From positions 1-64,000 of the forward strand of contig JAPJBO010000348.1 of assembly GCA_030068145.1 (NCBI GenBank): a stretch of 64,000 nt of DNA, read 5' to 3'. A program made the position numbers and the translations under genes. The stretch is from Diplonema papillatum (lineage: Eukaryota; Euglenozoa; Diplonemea; Diplonemida; Diplonemidae). Under the pieces are notes generated by a model. The model had not been told where the DNA came from. It saw nothing but the letters and a program-made list of their open reading frames with translations, and ran no database searches. Numbering within the stretch: position 1 is the first letter of the stretch; the number at the start of each line of letters is the position of its first letter. Shown here in pieces: positions 40,840 to 50,947 of this stretch.

Positions 40840-43800
40840 ATGCGAACGACCATGCTTGCCCTGATGGCCATTGCGGCCATTGCACACGCTGAAGTCGATG
40901 AAAAGGATGTTGTGGTGGGTGACGCAGCCAACTTCCCAGAGCTCATCAAGGAAGGTGTTGTCCTTGCGGAGTTCTACGCGCCGTGGTGCGGACACTGCAA
41001 GAAGCTTACGCCTGAGTGGGCGAAGGCAGCAACCCAGTTGAAGGGCAAGGCCACGCTCATTAAGGTGTGCTGCATTTTCACGAATTCCTCTCGCCCTGTT
41101 TCAACCAGCAGGGAAGAAACGAAAAGCGGCGGCTTTGTTTTCGTCCCGCATTCCGACGTGGTCAACACTTAGTTGTTCCCCAGCAAGCCCTTCACCGTGG
41201 TATCAAAACGACGTGCTTCTGATGCATGAGATCCTCTTAGAAAAAGCTGCCTGTTGGGTTTCCCAGAGGGTTACATGCCTTGTGCTGTCAATTACCTGGC
41301 AGTTACTGTCAAAAACAGGGGGGGTGTCAAAAAATATTTTTGGGACACTTTTGTACTTAGAGAGTTTTGCTGTCGGTCTCCTGGTCAACTTTTTTTTGGG
41401 TGGCATTGGCCTGCTTTCACGTGGTGTACTGAAGTCGTGCACCACTTGGAAGTCGCTCAAAGAGTGGAAGAACCGAGTGATCATGAAACGGAGGAAAAGA
41501 TGCGGTGCGCCAAACAGAGAATACCAGCTTTGTTGTCGTCTACTGCCATACTGGCAGTGGTGGCGGGCGAGAGTCAATTGCATTATAGTCCAGGTCGCTT
41601 AGATTTTCCATTATAGTCCATGTTCCTTAGAGTTTGCCACTATAGTCCAAGCCCTTCTTAGATCTTTCCATTATAGTCCATACAGATTTTGCCATTATAG
41701 TCCACGTTGTTATCCTGTCCGCTGTGATCAAGATTTTGGGCAAGTTTGGGTCCGTAGTTGGGGGGACCCAAGTTGGGGACCCAAGTTGCAGGAATGCGTG
41801 GATGGTGAGTGCTGCTCTTGAACACGGCGAGCATGAATAGTAAGAATGAGCTTTTCACGCCAGTCAGGACCCAAAGTTGGTCCAAAATCCGACCCAAACT
41901 TGGGCCCAGAACTTGGACCCAAAACAAAAGTTTTGACTCCAAGTTTTGGGTCCAAGTTTTGGGCCAAGTTTTGGACCAAGTTTTGGGTTCAAATTTGTGG
42001 GCCCGCTTTGGGTCCGCACGGCGCGAAAAGCCGGGACGTCTGCCGCTTTTGGCGTTCTTACTTTTTCATGCTCGCCTTTTGTTGTTCAATGTGGCAATTT
42101 CTGCTGTGTTTGCCGCCAGTTCAATTCCGCCAAGGGTGAAATACCAAAACAGTGCGGGTTTCTGAGTTTTTGCCCAAAACAGTACCTCTCCCCAAGTGTG
42201 AGCCCAGAACAGTACTCCTGAGTTTGTGCCCAAAAGAGAACTTTCACTGTCATCACCAACATTGGGACCCAAACTTGGGTCCCAAACTTGGGTCCCAAAC
42301 TTGGGTCCCAAACTTGGGTCCCAAACTTGGGTCCCAAACTTGGGTCCCAAACTTTGGTCCTAACTTGGGACCCAAACTTGGGTCCCAAAATCTTGGTCAC
42401 AGTGGACAGGACTGCAGATCTAACAACGTGGACTATAATGGCAAAATCTAAGGAATCGTGGACTATAATGGAAAGATCTAAGAATCGTGGACTATAATGG
42501 CAAACCCTAAGAATCGCGGACTATAATGGCAAAGTTCCCGTCGCCCTGACTCGTCTTCACTGTACCATACAGGGTCAAATATTTTTGCCTTTTCCGACCC
42601 ACTCAGGTGTGGGGTTTAACCACTAAATAGGCACCGGAGCACGAGCGGGCAAAAGCTTGTGTTGTCACATAGGAGGTTGATATCCACGTTCGCCCGACCG
42701 CGGACCGCATGTTGTACGGCCCGGCCCGAACCACAGCGTAGAGCTCCTTCATGAAGATGTCTGCGGGGGCCAACTCCGGAGGGAAGCGGCCATGAGCTTG
42801 AAAGTCGCCGATTACGTACGCCCAGGCCGACATACTAGCATCGGAGACGACGTCGATCGAACTCATGAACGCCGGCTGAGACCACTGCCGCCAGGCGTTA
42901 GCTTGCTGACCGCGGCCGGGCAAGACGCGACGGTGTCCCAAAACGCGCTGTCGGAAGACGAACGGCCAGACGTCAGCGCAGGCATCCACTGCAAGAGGGG
43001 TAGTACTCCGTGGAGAGGGAACCCCATGACATGCCGCCGCCAAAGCAGGGACCCGGTCAGCTTCCACCATATGCGGACGGGAGCCTCGCTGAGCTCCAAG
43101 ATTTGACCCATCACCGGGCCCGCCTTCGCTATCCATGATGGGTCAACTCTTCACCTGAGGTCGAACTCCAGCCCCAACAAAACCGCCCGGGTGGCGGGTT
43201 TCGACCAGCTCCCAATGGTCAATCCGTACTTTGAAGTCAACGCCTTGAAACGGGCTGAGGTCTGCGCGACGTCGGCTTCCGTGTCCGCCACAAATATCAC
43301 GTTGTCGATCCAGGCAGGACCTCGACGTCCAAACCCTGGACGGCTTGAGGCGCCGCGCGGTAGCCCGGGTCATCCAAAACAGCCTGCCTTCAACGCGGAA
43401 ACAGAAGTACTTTCTAACCTCCGGAGGCAGGGCGAACTGGAAGAAGAAAGAACGAAAGTCGAATTCGGCGACCCAACTCCGAGACAGCACCGTGCTGACG
43501 ATGGTGTAGCTGGGCAGGTCGCAAGCCGGCAAAGGCACATGTGCCGTGGCCCGATTGGCGGACTCGCAGCTGAGGATAAAGCGGAGTTGACCCGGCGCCC
43601 GCTTGTCTATGGTGAACGCACCGTGGAACCAGCGAGAAGAGATCGCCTTAGGGACGGCATCGGCGATGCCCAGCTGGAGAAGCCGATCGACGTGCGGCAT
43701 CATTCGCGAGTTCCGCGGGCCGGGGCCGACAACGAACGAACCCGGCCTGAGCATGCCGCTGATGAGGGCGGGGTCGAGAAGCCACTTCATGTTGATGCGG

Positions 43801-46800
43801 TGGCCGGGGAAATCCGGCAGGAGCGCTTCGTGGTCAAATGGCGGAGCAGTGGAAGCGATCTCCCCCTCGTAGGAAGCCTTCGTCACGCATTTTCCACTGC
43901 GTCGAGCCAGCCGTTGGCGTAGTCGTACCCCTGCAGGATCTTGTCGAGGTGCCGCGGCCACAACGGGCCTTTGACAAAGCCGTCTTTCAGTCGGTTTTCT
44001 GCAGGGCAGCTGTGCCCGAGGCTGTGTGCAGAACCGGCTGCCAGAGGTGATGCGGCGTGTACATCCGCGTCGTCCTGGGGTTGAGATGACGCCCCACACA
44101 TCGCCGTCTGCTCGCCTTCCACCAAAGCCACCCAACTGAGTGCGGCATGCCGGATCCGGTTCGAGGGACCCCCAACTCCTCTCGTAGGAAGTTGTTGTAC
44201 GCCTGTCGTGACTGGTCGGGGAACACGAATGCCTTGGACCCCACGGGGGGGCGATGGATAGTGATCCATCTCCAAAAGGTCCTTAGAAAAGGACCGCTTC
44301 GAGGCAGTAAGAGACCCTGTCCTAGAGAGGTGGGGTCGGTCTTTTCCGCCGACAAACAGGATCATGACCTGTTGCGCGTCCATATTCCACATGTGGTCCA
44401 ATCGAACCCGTTGAAGGTCGATGAATCGGCAAGCCGTAGACCACTGGAAGCGCAAGGCCATGGTGTGTAGGTTGGCGCGCCGTGAGACCACTTGCTGGAT
44501 CGGGACATCCGGTAGTACGTGACGTACTGGAGAGCGGGCTCGGCCTTGATCTCGCCTCTCGCCACCTTCCGATTCACCCACATGAGGAAGGCCTCCTCGT
44601 CGGTCAGCGTCGGGTGAAAGCGTCGGGCTTCCAGCGCGTACTTGTGAGCGCGGCTCACGACGGACAGCATGGCTGGGCTGCTCTTGTAGCATCTCTGCAT
44701 GGCAAGGAGGAGTGCCTCTTGATCCTCCTGAAACCGGTCTAGATCGGAACAGGAGTGATCCTTCTTTCGAGGTAGTGACTCGCCATCGCGTCTGCCCACA
44801 AGCCATCTGTCGGCATGCCCAAGGGGGCAGTGGGGTTCGCCGAACTTCATCTCCGCTGCCTCTTCGAGGAGCTCTCCTTCTTGACGTCCCGGGTGGCGGC
44901 CTTTTTTGCCAGCTCTGACATGGCTTTCTGACTTTCACTGGGCCAGGGCCGACTCAGTGCATCAGATTGAGCAAGGAGTCCGAAGGGCAGACAGACACAG
45001 AAGTCGGAAACCGGTCCACCCACCGTTGCCGCACAGCAATGAACACATCAGGCATCTAAAGCGAACCTCGAACCCCCGTGTCCCCCGCTTTTCCCCCGTT
45101 TCCCCCCGTCGCGTCCCCAGTTGCACCCCCGTCGGGGGATTTTACAACAGAGTTTGTGGTGGAAATCCCCCGTGACCCCCCGTTTCCCCCTTCGGGGGCT
45201 GAGCCTGGAACCCCCCGTCGGGGGTTACATGTATGGCTACCCCTTCCCCTGCACTTGTGTTCGTGCGCCGTAACAAGATTGGCAGCCCCTCGGGCTTCTT
45301 GAGCACCGTGGCAGCGACAAACACGTCGGAACCGAGGCGGAGTGTACTCTTCGACATGCCACCTTGGAGGGCGAGTCTGGGGCGAGTGAGGCGAGTCGAA
45401 GTGTGAGTACGACGAGTCTGGGCGTCAAAAAGAGGCTCGAGGGCCTTAGGGCGAGTCTGGGGCAGGTCGCCCGCCACCTATGCCCAGCGGGTTTCACCGT
45501 CGGCACATGAAGCGTGACCTTTTTCCGGTGTCACCCAATATCATCAAGTGAACGAGAATCATGGAATTCGTGTGCTGGAAGTTCAAGGTGACGACCGCAG
45601 ACAACACCGCCCTCGCCTTCAGTGAGTCCGTCGCCAGAGTCACTACTTTGGCGTCGTCCAAGGCTGGCCTAGCAGCCGTAGCGGAAGATCTCTCGTTGAG
45701 GCTTCCCAGCAGACCTGACAGCTAGTGCAGCCCACAATTGGGTATCCAGGTACCGCGAGGGTGTATTCGGCGACAAATGGGTGAAATCTTTTTGGCGACC
45801 CCAGGACGTGAAATTTGCTAAGTACAAAAGTGCCGAAAAATCCTGCCTCCCAAAGGTTACATACCAGTTACTGTCAAAAACAGGGGTTCAAACGCACCAC
45901 TGTTGCAACAAACCCACCAATTCTAGGTTGACGCCACCCTTGAGACTGACCTCGGGGCGAAGTACGCCGTTCAGGGATACCCCACCATCAAGGCATTCAT
46001 CGATGGTGGTGATGCTGTTGACTACGAGGGAGGCAGAACCGCCGATGACATTGTCGCTTGGGTTGAGAAGATGTCTGGACCCGCAGTCAAGCCCATCGAA
46101 AGCGCTGACGAACTGAAGGCCCTGAAGGATGGCAACAAGCTCATTGTGACCGGATTCTTCAAGGACGCCGAGTCTGACGACGCGAAGGCATTCAGCAAGT
46201 TCGCGAAACAGCACCGCATGGAGTACGTCTTCGCCTCTGTCTTCGACGAGAAGCTTGCCAAGGCAGACGATGTCACTGTGCCGTCTGTTGTCGTGTTCAA
46301 GAACTTCGACAACTTGAAGGACGTCCTGCAGGGTGCGTTCGACGAGGAGAAGGTTGTTTCGTTCTTGAAGTCTGCCAGCTTCGCGAAGTTCGGCGAGATC
46401 GGACCCGACAACTACAAGGACTACGTTGCCCGTGACCTTCCCCTGGGCTGGTTGTTTGTTGACCCTGAGGACGAGGCTGCGACCGAGGAGGCAAAGAAGG
46501 CTGTCGCTGCCGTGGCCGAGAAGTTCGGCGAGCAGATTAGCTTCGTGTGGCTCAGCGGCGTCAAGTACGGCCAGATGGCTGGCAACGTCGGCCTCAGTGG
46601 TAAGACGTGGCCTTCGTTCGGAATTGACAACAAGGGTGAGCACTTCCCTTTCGATGAGGCCAAGAAGCTCAGCAGCGACGACTTCAAGACGTGGGTTGAG
46701 GACTACGCCGCGGGTAAGTTGGTGGCGACGGTGAAGAGCGAGCCGATCCCTGAGAAGGCCACCGTTGACGGTCTTACCACCCTTGTCGGCGACAACTTCA

Positions 46801-47213
46801 AGGAGATTGTCATGGACAAGACCAAGGATGTCCTGATCAAGTTCTACGCGCCGTGGTGTGGACACTGCAAGAAGATGATCCCCGCCTACGACGAGCTCGC
46901 CAAGACTTTCGAGGACAACGACAGCATCATCATTGCCAAGATCGATGCCACCGCCAACGACGTCCCCAAGGAGTACGGCGTCGAAGGCTTCCCCACCCTC
47001 AAGCTGGTCACGAAGGACAACAAGGTATGTTCACCTCCTATTCATTAGACGGTTCAATTCTCGCACAGTAAGACTGTAAGTAGCAACCTGCGTCGGAAAC
47101 CAACTTGAAACTGAGTCTTAACAACACCGCCACAGGTTATCGCGTTCGACGGAGCCCGCGAGGCCGCCCCAATGGAGGAGTTCATCCGCAAGAACGCCGT
47201 GAGCCTGCAGTAG
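40840..47213 (+). CDS. Protein disulfide isomerase, tandem copy 1 (three exons, 4.86-kb intron 1)
   Basis: Exons are 40840-41064, 45927-47024 and 47136-47213, all in phase 0, giving 466 residues. [17 protein letters not shown] is a signal peptide. The a domain has [11 protein letters not shown] (Cys50, Cys53) and the a' domain has [11 protein letters not shown] again (Cys386, Cys389), with the redox-inactive b and b' domains between. It forms, breaks and rearranges disulfides in the ER. The C-terminus is RKNAVSLQ, without KDEL/HDEL or the usual acidic tail, so ER retention is unexplained. Introns use AAG|GTGTGC to TTCTAG|GTT and AAG|GTATGT to CACAG|GTT. Intron 1 is swollen by nested mobile DNA. 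It differs from copy 2 at only about three residues outside the signal peptide. Confidence 0.93.
41580..42540. mobile_element. Non-autonomous element C (inverted ~29-bp arrays, GGGTCC core)
   Basis: The left array (41580-41710) has units CATTATAGTCCA...CTTAGA(T/G). The right array (42425-42540) has the inverted unit GTGGACTATAATGGCAAA...CTAAGAAT at 29-30 bp spacing. Between them are GGACCAAGTTTTGGGTCC words (41870-42000) and a tandem run of TTGGGTCCCAAAC (42265-42390). Layout and unit length match element A, with different unit sequence but a shared AATGG core. Confidence 0.65.
42603..43136 (-). pseudogene. RNase H remnant of the YR retroelement
   Basis: [26 protein letters not shown] supplies the first catalytic Asp, and [12 protein letters not shown] supplies the catalytic Glu. 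The connection region upstream ([13 protein letters not shown]) is in another frame. The third catalytic position is degenerate. Confidence 0.6.
43147..43890 (-). pseudogene. Reverse transcriptase remnant of the YR retroelement
   Basis: [32 protein letters not shown], then [36 protein letters not shown], carries RT motif A (D of EFDFRSF). After a frameshift near 43360, [16 protein letters not shown] is the motif C position (IDN in place of the usual xDD), followed by [28 protein letters not shown]. The latter is the standard segment after the active site that ends in (L)LGLEFD. Confidence 0.75.
43990..44850 (-). pseudogene. Tyrosine recombinase remnant
   Basis: One frame gives a core-binding-like helical domain ([34 protein letters not shown]). 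The next frame gives [24 protein letters not shown], matching the first catalytic Arg box (R in CRFIDL). A third frame gives [15 protein letters not shown] and later [16 protein letters not shown], matching the GH..TT..Y box with the catalytic Tyr. At least two frameshifts separate these, near 44480 and 44270, and the HxxR box is degenerate. Confidence 0.6.
45070..45260. repeat. C-rich CCCCCGT repeat tract
   Basis: Repeated CCCCCGTTTCCCCC and CCCCCGTCGGGGG words form G/C hairpins next to the 5' side of the recombinase remnant. Confidence 0.6.
45561..45725 (+). CDS. Small ORF inside the intron-1 insertion (54 aa)
   Basis: ATG at 45561 opens [20 protein letters not shown]...LPSRPDS and ends at TAG 45723-45725. 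It lies just inside the right inverted repeat of the insertion. The composition looks protein-like, but the family is unknown and there is no expression evidence; it may be chance. Confidence 0.25.
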   Translation: MEFVCWKFKVTTADNTALAFSESVARVTTLASSKAGLAAVAEDLSLRLPSRPDS

Positions 47214-47574
47214 ACAACACGTGCAGCTTCCTCAGATATTCTAAGAACGAGCTGCTCGACAAGCACGGCAGCTCGGGGGGGCGCATCATAGGCAAGGCGT
47301 GTATATTCGCGTTTGCGCGGCCCTCCGCATCTGCCTCCATCCCAGCTCTATTTTTTTGACGGCAGCGTACTGTGGAAATTGCCAAAACAGGTGATGACAC
47401 ATACGCCCTCCCGTGTTCGTTGTGCTTTCGCTGTTTGCTTTTCTCTTCGAACTTTAACCAAAACGACGCATCTCTTTCTTTTTCGCCCCGCACATTTTTT
47501 TGAGATAACGACAGTTTCAAAAAAAAAGAAAATCGCGCTTTCTTCCTTGTTCCCTTTATTCGCTCTTGACAGCC
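47214..47574 (+). other. 3' UTR of PDI copy 1
   Basis: GACAACACGTGCAGCTTCC, GGCAAGGCGTGTATATTCGC and AACTTTAACCA...GCATCTCTTTCT are shared in order with 49867-50218 after copy 2, with small gaps. The duplicated unit therefore includes the 3' UTR. Similarity stops at about 47574. Confidence 0.7.
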
Positions 47575-47620
47575 GAGGCGGCTGCAGACAGCCGCCGCCG
47601 AGCTGCGCCTGAGGCACCGC
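47575..47620 (+). repeat. 46-bp copy of kinesin coding sequence
   Basis: This matches 38922-38967 at 44 of 46 positions. In the kinesin it encodes RRLQAAVAELRLRHR; here it is not part of a gene. It begins exactly where the PDI 3' UTR duplication ends. Confidence 0.85.
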
Positions 47621-48099
47621 AGCGGGGCGGTGTTGGGCGTGAGTGAAGCTACCCTGCAGTGAGCTAGTCCACCCCTATCTCCTGGAACTGCATCGATACG
47701 TCTGCGGCTGTCTAACACATCGATCGAATGCGCGCTCGAAAGATGCGGGACCACATCTACCGGGAAGAAAACAGAAAGACGGCGGCACCGGCGAGTTCAG
47801 AGCGACGCCACCACTTACCAGGAACCAGGAAGCGAAAGAAGAACATTCTCATATTATACGCAATTTGTCGTTCCTTCAGTTATTCTGACCAGTGGCAGCG
47901 CTACCCGCATACACTTTTCGGAGCATTTGCCAGAGTTCTTTTTTCTTAAAAGCGCGAGCTTTGATTCATTGACACAATGAAGAGTTTCCGTTGCCTTTAC
48001 TTCCGTGAGTTTGCAACTAAGCGCATGTCGACCCTCTTTTCATTTGGCTAGCATCCGAGGCAAAGTTCGCTTTGATTATTCTCATCTCTTTACCGAACA
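47621..48099. other. Spacer between PDI copies 1 and 2
   Basis: Unlike the flanks of copy 1, no similarity to 38968-40795 is obvious beyond the 46-bp piece. No gene seen. Confidence 0.35.
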
Positions 48100-48140
48100 G
48101 ATATCTTTTTGAAATTAGAAAAAGGGTTTTGCAATCAGCA

Positions 48141-49866
48141 ATGCGAACGACCATGCTTGCCCTGATGGCCATTGCGGCCATTGCACACGCCGAAGTCGAT
48201 GAAAAGGATGTTGTGGTCGGTGATGCAGCCAACTTCCCAGAGCTCATCAAGGAAGGTGTTGTCCTTGCGGAGTTCTACGCGCCGTGGTGCGGACACTGCA
48301 AGAAGCTTACGCCTGAGTGGGCGAAGGCAGCAACCCAGTTGAAGGGCAAGGCCACGCTCATTAAGGTGTGCTGCATTTTTACGAATTCCTCTCGCCCTGT
48401 TTTAATCAGCGGGGTCTTTCCGACCCGTATCCCCACGTGGTCAACACTTGCAGTTGTTCCCCGAGACTAGCAAATCCTTCACCGGGATGTCGAAACGACG
48501 TGCGTCTGATGCATGAGATCTATTGAGAAAAACCTGCCTGTAGCAACAAACCACCGATTCTAGGTTGACGCCACCCTTGAGACTGACCTCGGGGCGAAGT
48601 ACGCCGTTCAGGGATACCCCACCATCAAGGCATTCATCGATGGTGGTGATGCTGTTGACTACGAGGGAGGCAGAACCGCCGCTGACATTGTCGCTTGGGT
48701 TGAGAAGATGTCTGGACCCGCAGTCAAGCCCATCGAAAGCGCTGACGAACTGAAGGCCCTGAAGGATGGCAACAAGCTCATTGTGACCGGATTCTTCAAG
48801 GACGCCGAGTCTGACGACGCGAAGGCATTCAGCAAGTTCGCGAAACAGCACCGCATGGAATACGTCTTCGCCTCTGTCTTCGACGAGAAGCTTGCCAAGG
48901 CAGACGATGTCACTGTGCCGTCTGTTGTCGTGTTCAAGAACTTCGACAACTTGAAGGACGTCCTGCAGGGTGCGTTCGACGAGGAGAAGGTTGTTTCGTT
49001 CTTGAAGTCTGCCAGCTTCGCGAAGTTCGGCGAGATCGGACCCGACAACTACAAGGACTACGTTGCCCGTGACCTTCCCCTGGGCTGGTTGTTTGTTGAC
49101 CCTGAGGACGAGGCTGCGACCGAGGAGGCAAAGAAGGCTGTCGCTGCCGTGGCCGAGAAGTTCGGCGAGCAGATTAGCTTCGTGTGGCTCAGCGGCGTCA
49201 AGTACGGCCAGATGGCTGGCAACGTCGGCCTCAGTGGTAAGACGTGGCCTTCGTTCGGAATTGACAACAAGGGTGAGCACTTCCCTTTCGATGAGGCCAA
49301 GAAGCTCAGCAGCGACGACTTCAAGACGTGGGTTGAGGACTACGCCGCGGGTAAGTTGGTGGCGACGGTGAAGAGCGAGCCGATCCCTGAGAAGGCCACC
49401 GTTGACGGTCTTACCACCCTTGTCGGCGACAACTTCAAGGAGATTGTCATGGACAAGACCAAGGATGTCCTGATCAAGTTCTACGCGCCGTGGTGTGGAC
49501 ACTGCAAGAAGATGATCCCCGCCTACGACGAGCTCGCCAAGACTTTCGAGGACAACGACAGCATCATCATTGCCAAGATCGATGCCACCGCCAACGACGT
49601 CCCCAAGGATTACGGCGTCGAAGGCTTCCCTACCCTCAAGCTGGTCACGAAGGACAACAAGGTATGTTCACCTCTTGTTCATTAGACGGTTCAATTCTCG
49701 CACAGTAAGACAGTAAGTGGTAACGTGCGTCGGAAACCAACTTGAAGCTGCATTAAATGAGTTAAAGGGCTTGACAACACCGCCACAGATTATCGCGTTC
49801 GACGGAGCCCGCGAGGCCGCCCCAATGGAGGAGTTCATCCGCAAGAACGCCGTGAGCCTGCAGTAG
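48141..49866 (+). CDS. Protein disulfide isomerase, tandem copy 2 (three exons)
   Basis: Exons are 48141-48365, 48564-49661 and 49789-49866, with the same phases and lengths as copy 1, giving 466 residues. It has the same signal peptide, two WCGHC active sites (Cys50/53 and Cys386/389) and the same RKNAVSLQ end without KDEL. Differences from copy 1 are few (TAADIV for TADDIV, KDYGVEG for KEYGVEG, DNKIIAF for DNKVIAF). Exon 2 is nearly identical at the DNA level while introns and UTRs differ more, which indicates selection or gene conversion. Intron 1 here is 198 bp, the pre-insertion state. Confidence 0.95.
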
Positions 49867-50947
49867 ACAACACGTGCAGCTTCCCGCAGATACTCGAAGA
49901 AAGAGCTGCTCGACTTAGCGGACCATCATTGGGCCTGACAAGCACGGCAGCTCGGGGGACACATGAGGAGGGTGCATTGTAGGCAAGGCGTGTATATTCG
50001 CGTTTGCGAGGCCACCCTCCACATCTGCCCCCCAGCTCAATCCATTTCTTTCTCCTCCCGTGTTCCTTGTGCTTTTGCTGTTTGCTTTTTCTTCAAACTT
50101 TAACCACTACGCATCTCTTTCTGTTTTTTCTCCGCGCGCCTTTTTTTTTTTTGAGATAACAACAGTTTCAAAAAGAATCGCGGTTTCTTTCTTGTTCCCT
50201 TCTTTTGTCTTGAATCGGCCTTTGCGGTGCTTCCTATTCTTCGTCGGTTCTTTTTCGGCTCATGCGGCGTGCGCGGAATTCTTGCTGTTCCGTGAGGGTG
50301 ATAGCACAGACCACCATCCTGTTGGTCAGGTCACCCCTGCATTGTTCGGCTACTCGCTAGTCGAACAGGGTGCTATTAGGACACCTAGAGACGTGGTTCG
50401 GGCCCAGGGTAGTAAAGTGGTAGAACTGGGGTTTGGCACTTAAACGTGGTGGTCGGCACTTGAAAGTGGTGGAACTGGGGTTTCGCACTTTGGCGAGCAC
50501 CAATCTGACTTTCTCTCTTCTTTCTATTGTCCGGCCTTCAAAGGTTTTACAGTCTTGTACAAGGTCCAGAGGCCTACTACGGGCGCACACGGAAGGAACC
50601 TTTTCCGCAAGTCAGCCGCTAGCAAGCACACCGCTGGCGCGGCGATTGTAAACCTGCGCTGAGTGGCGCAAGTTTATGGCTTTACTGGGGTTGACTGTGA
50701 CTGCCCAGAAGGCTACGGTGTTGCGCAGCCGCATTCTTGACGGACCTCCACCTTCTTGTTGCGGTCGTCAGAGCATGTGCATGCTTCAGCCCCCGCACTG
50801 CCGCCTGCAGGAAAAATGATCCAGCTGCCCACTTTTCTAGAACCAATTTCATGAACGTTGCACCAGAGGTTGTCGTAGACATCCAGAGCCCAGTTTATCT
50901 AAGACATTGCAGCAGGGGTTGCCGTACACATCCCGGCCCATTTTTTC
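49867..50947. other. PDI copy 2 3' UTR and intergenic repeat fragments
   Basis: The UTR homology ends near 50218. At 50405-50495 a GTGGT(A/G)GAACTGGGGTTT(G/C)GCAC unit occurs twice. No gene seen. Confidence 0.35.

Larger units (their letters stand above)
42603..44950 (-). mobile_element. Decayed tyrosine-recombinase retroelement with YR upstream of RT-RNase H
   Basis: Read on the minus strand from high to low coordinates, a tyrosine recombinase region comes first (about 44850-43990), then reverse transcriptase (about 43890-43147), then RNase H (about 43090-42603). All three share orientation and are broken by frameshifts. DIRS, PAT and Ngaro elements place the recombinase after RNase H; recombinase before RT is the order reported for VIPER-type elements. 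No intact Gag is visible. It sits inside PDI copy 1 intron 1, antisense to the gene. The separate parts might derive from two elements, but nothing interrupts them. Confidence 0.65.
41336..45841. mobile_element. Nested insertion in PDI intron 1 with ~24-bp terminal inverted repeats
   Basis: The words at 41336-41360 and 45818-45841 are inverted copies sharing CACTTTTGTACTTAG and an ATTTTT end, with one gap and a few mismatches; weaker inverted similarity continues inward (TCCTGG). Copy 2 of the gene lacks this sequence altogether. Outside the inverted ends, GGTTACAT and AGTTACTGTCAAAAACAGGGG-like words occur on both sides (41270-41322, 45856-45887) as direct repeats, hinting at an earlier nested event. 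Inside lie element C, a tyrosine-recombinase retroelement and a C-rich tract. Confidence 0.6.

Noticed and set aside
43191..43922. 243-codon plus-strand ORF
   Set aside because: Antisense of the RT remnant, which carries recognisable motifs.
45888..46865. 325-codon minus-strand ORF over PDI exon 2 (also 48441-49502)
   Set aside because: Antisense shadow of strongly biased PDI codons.
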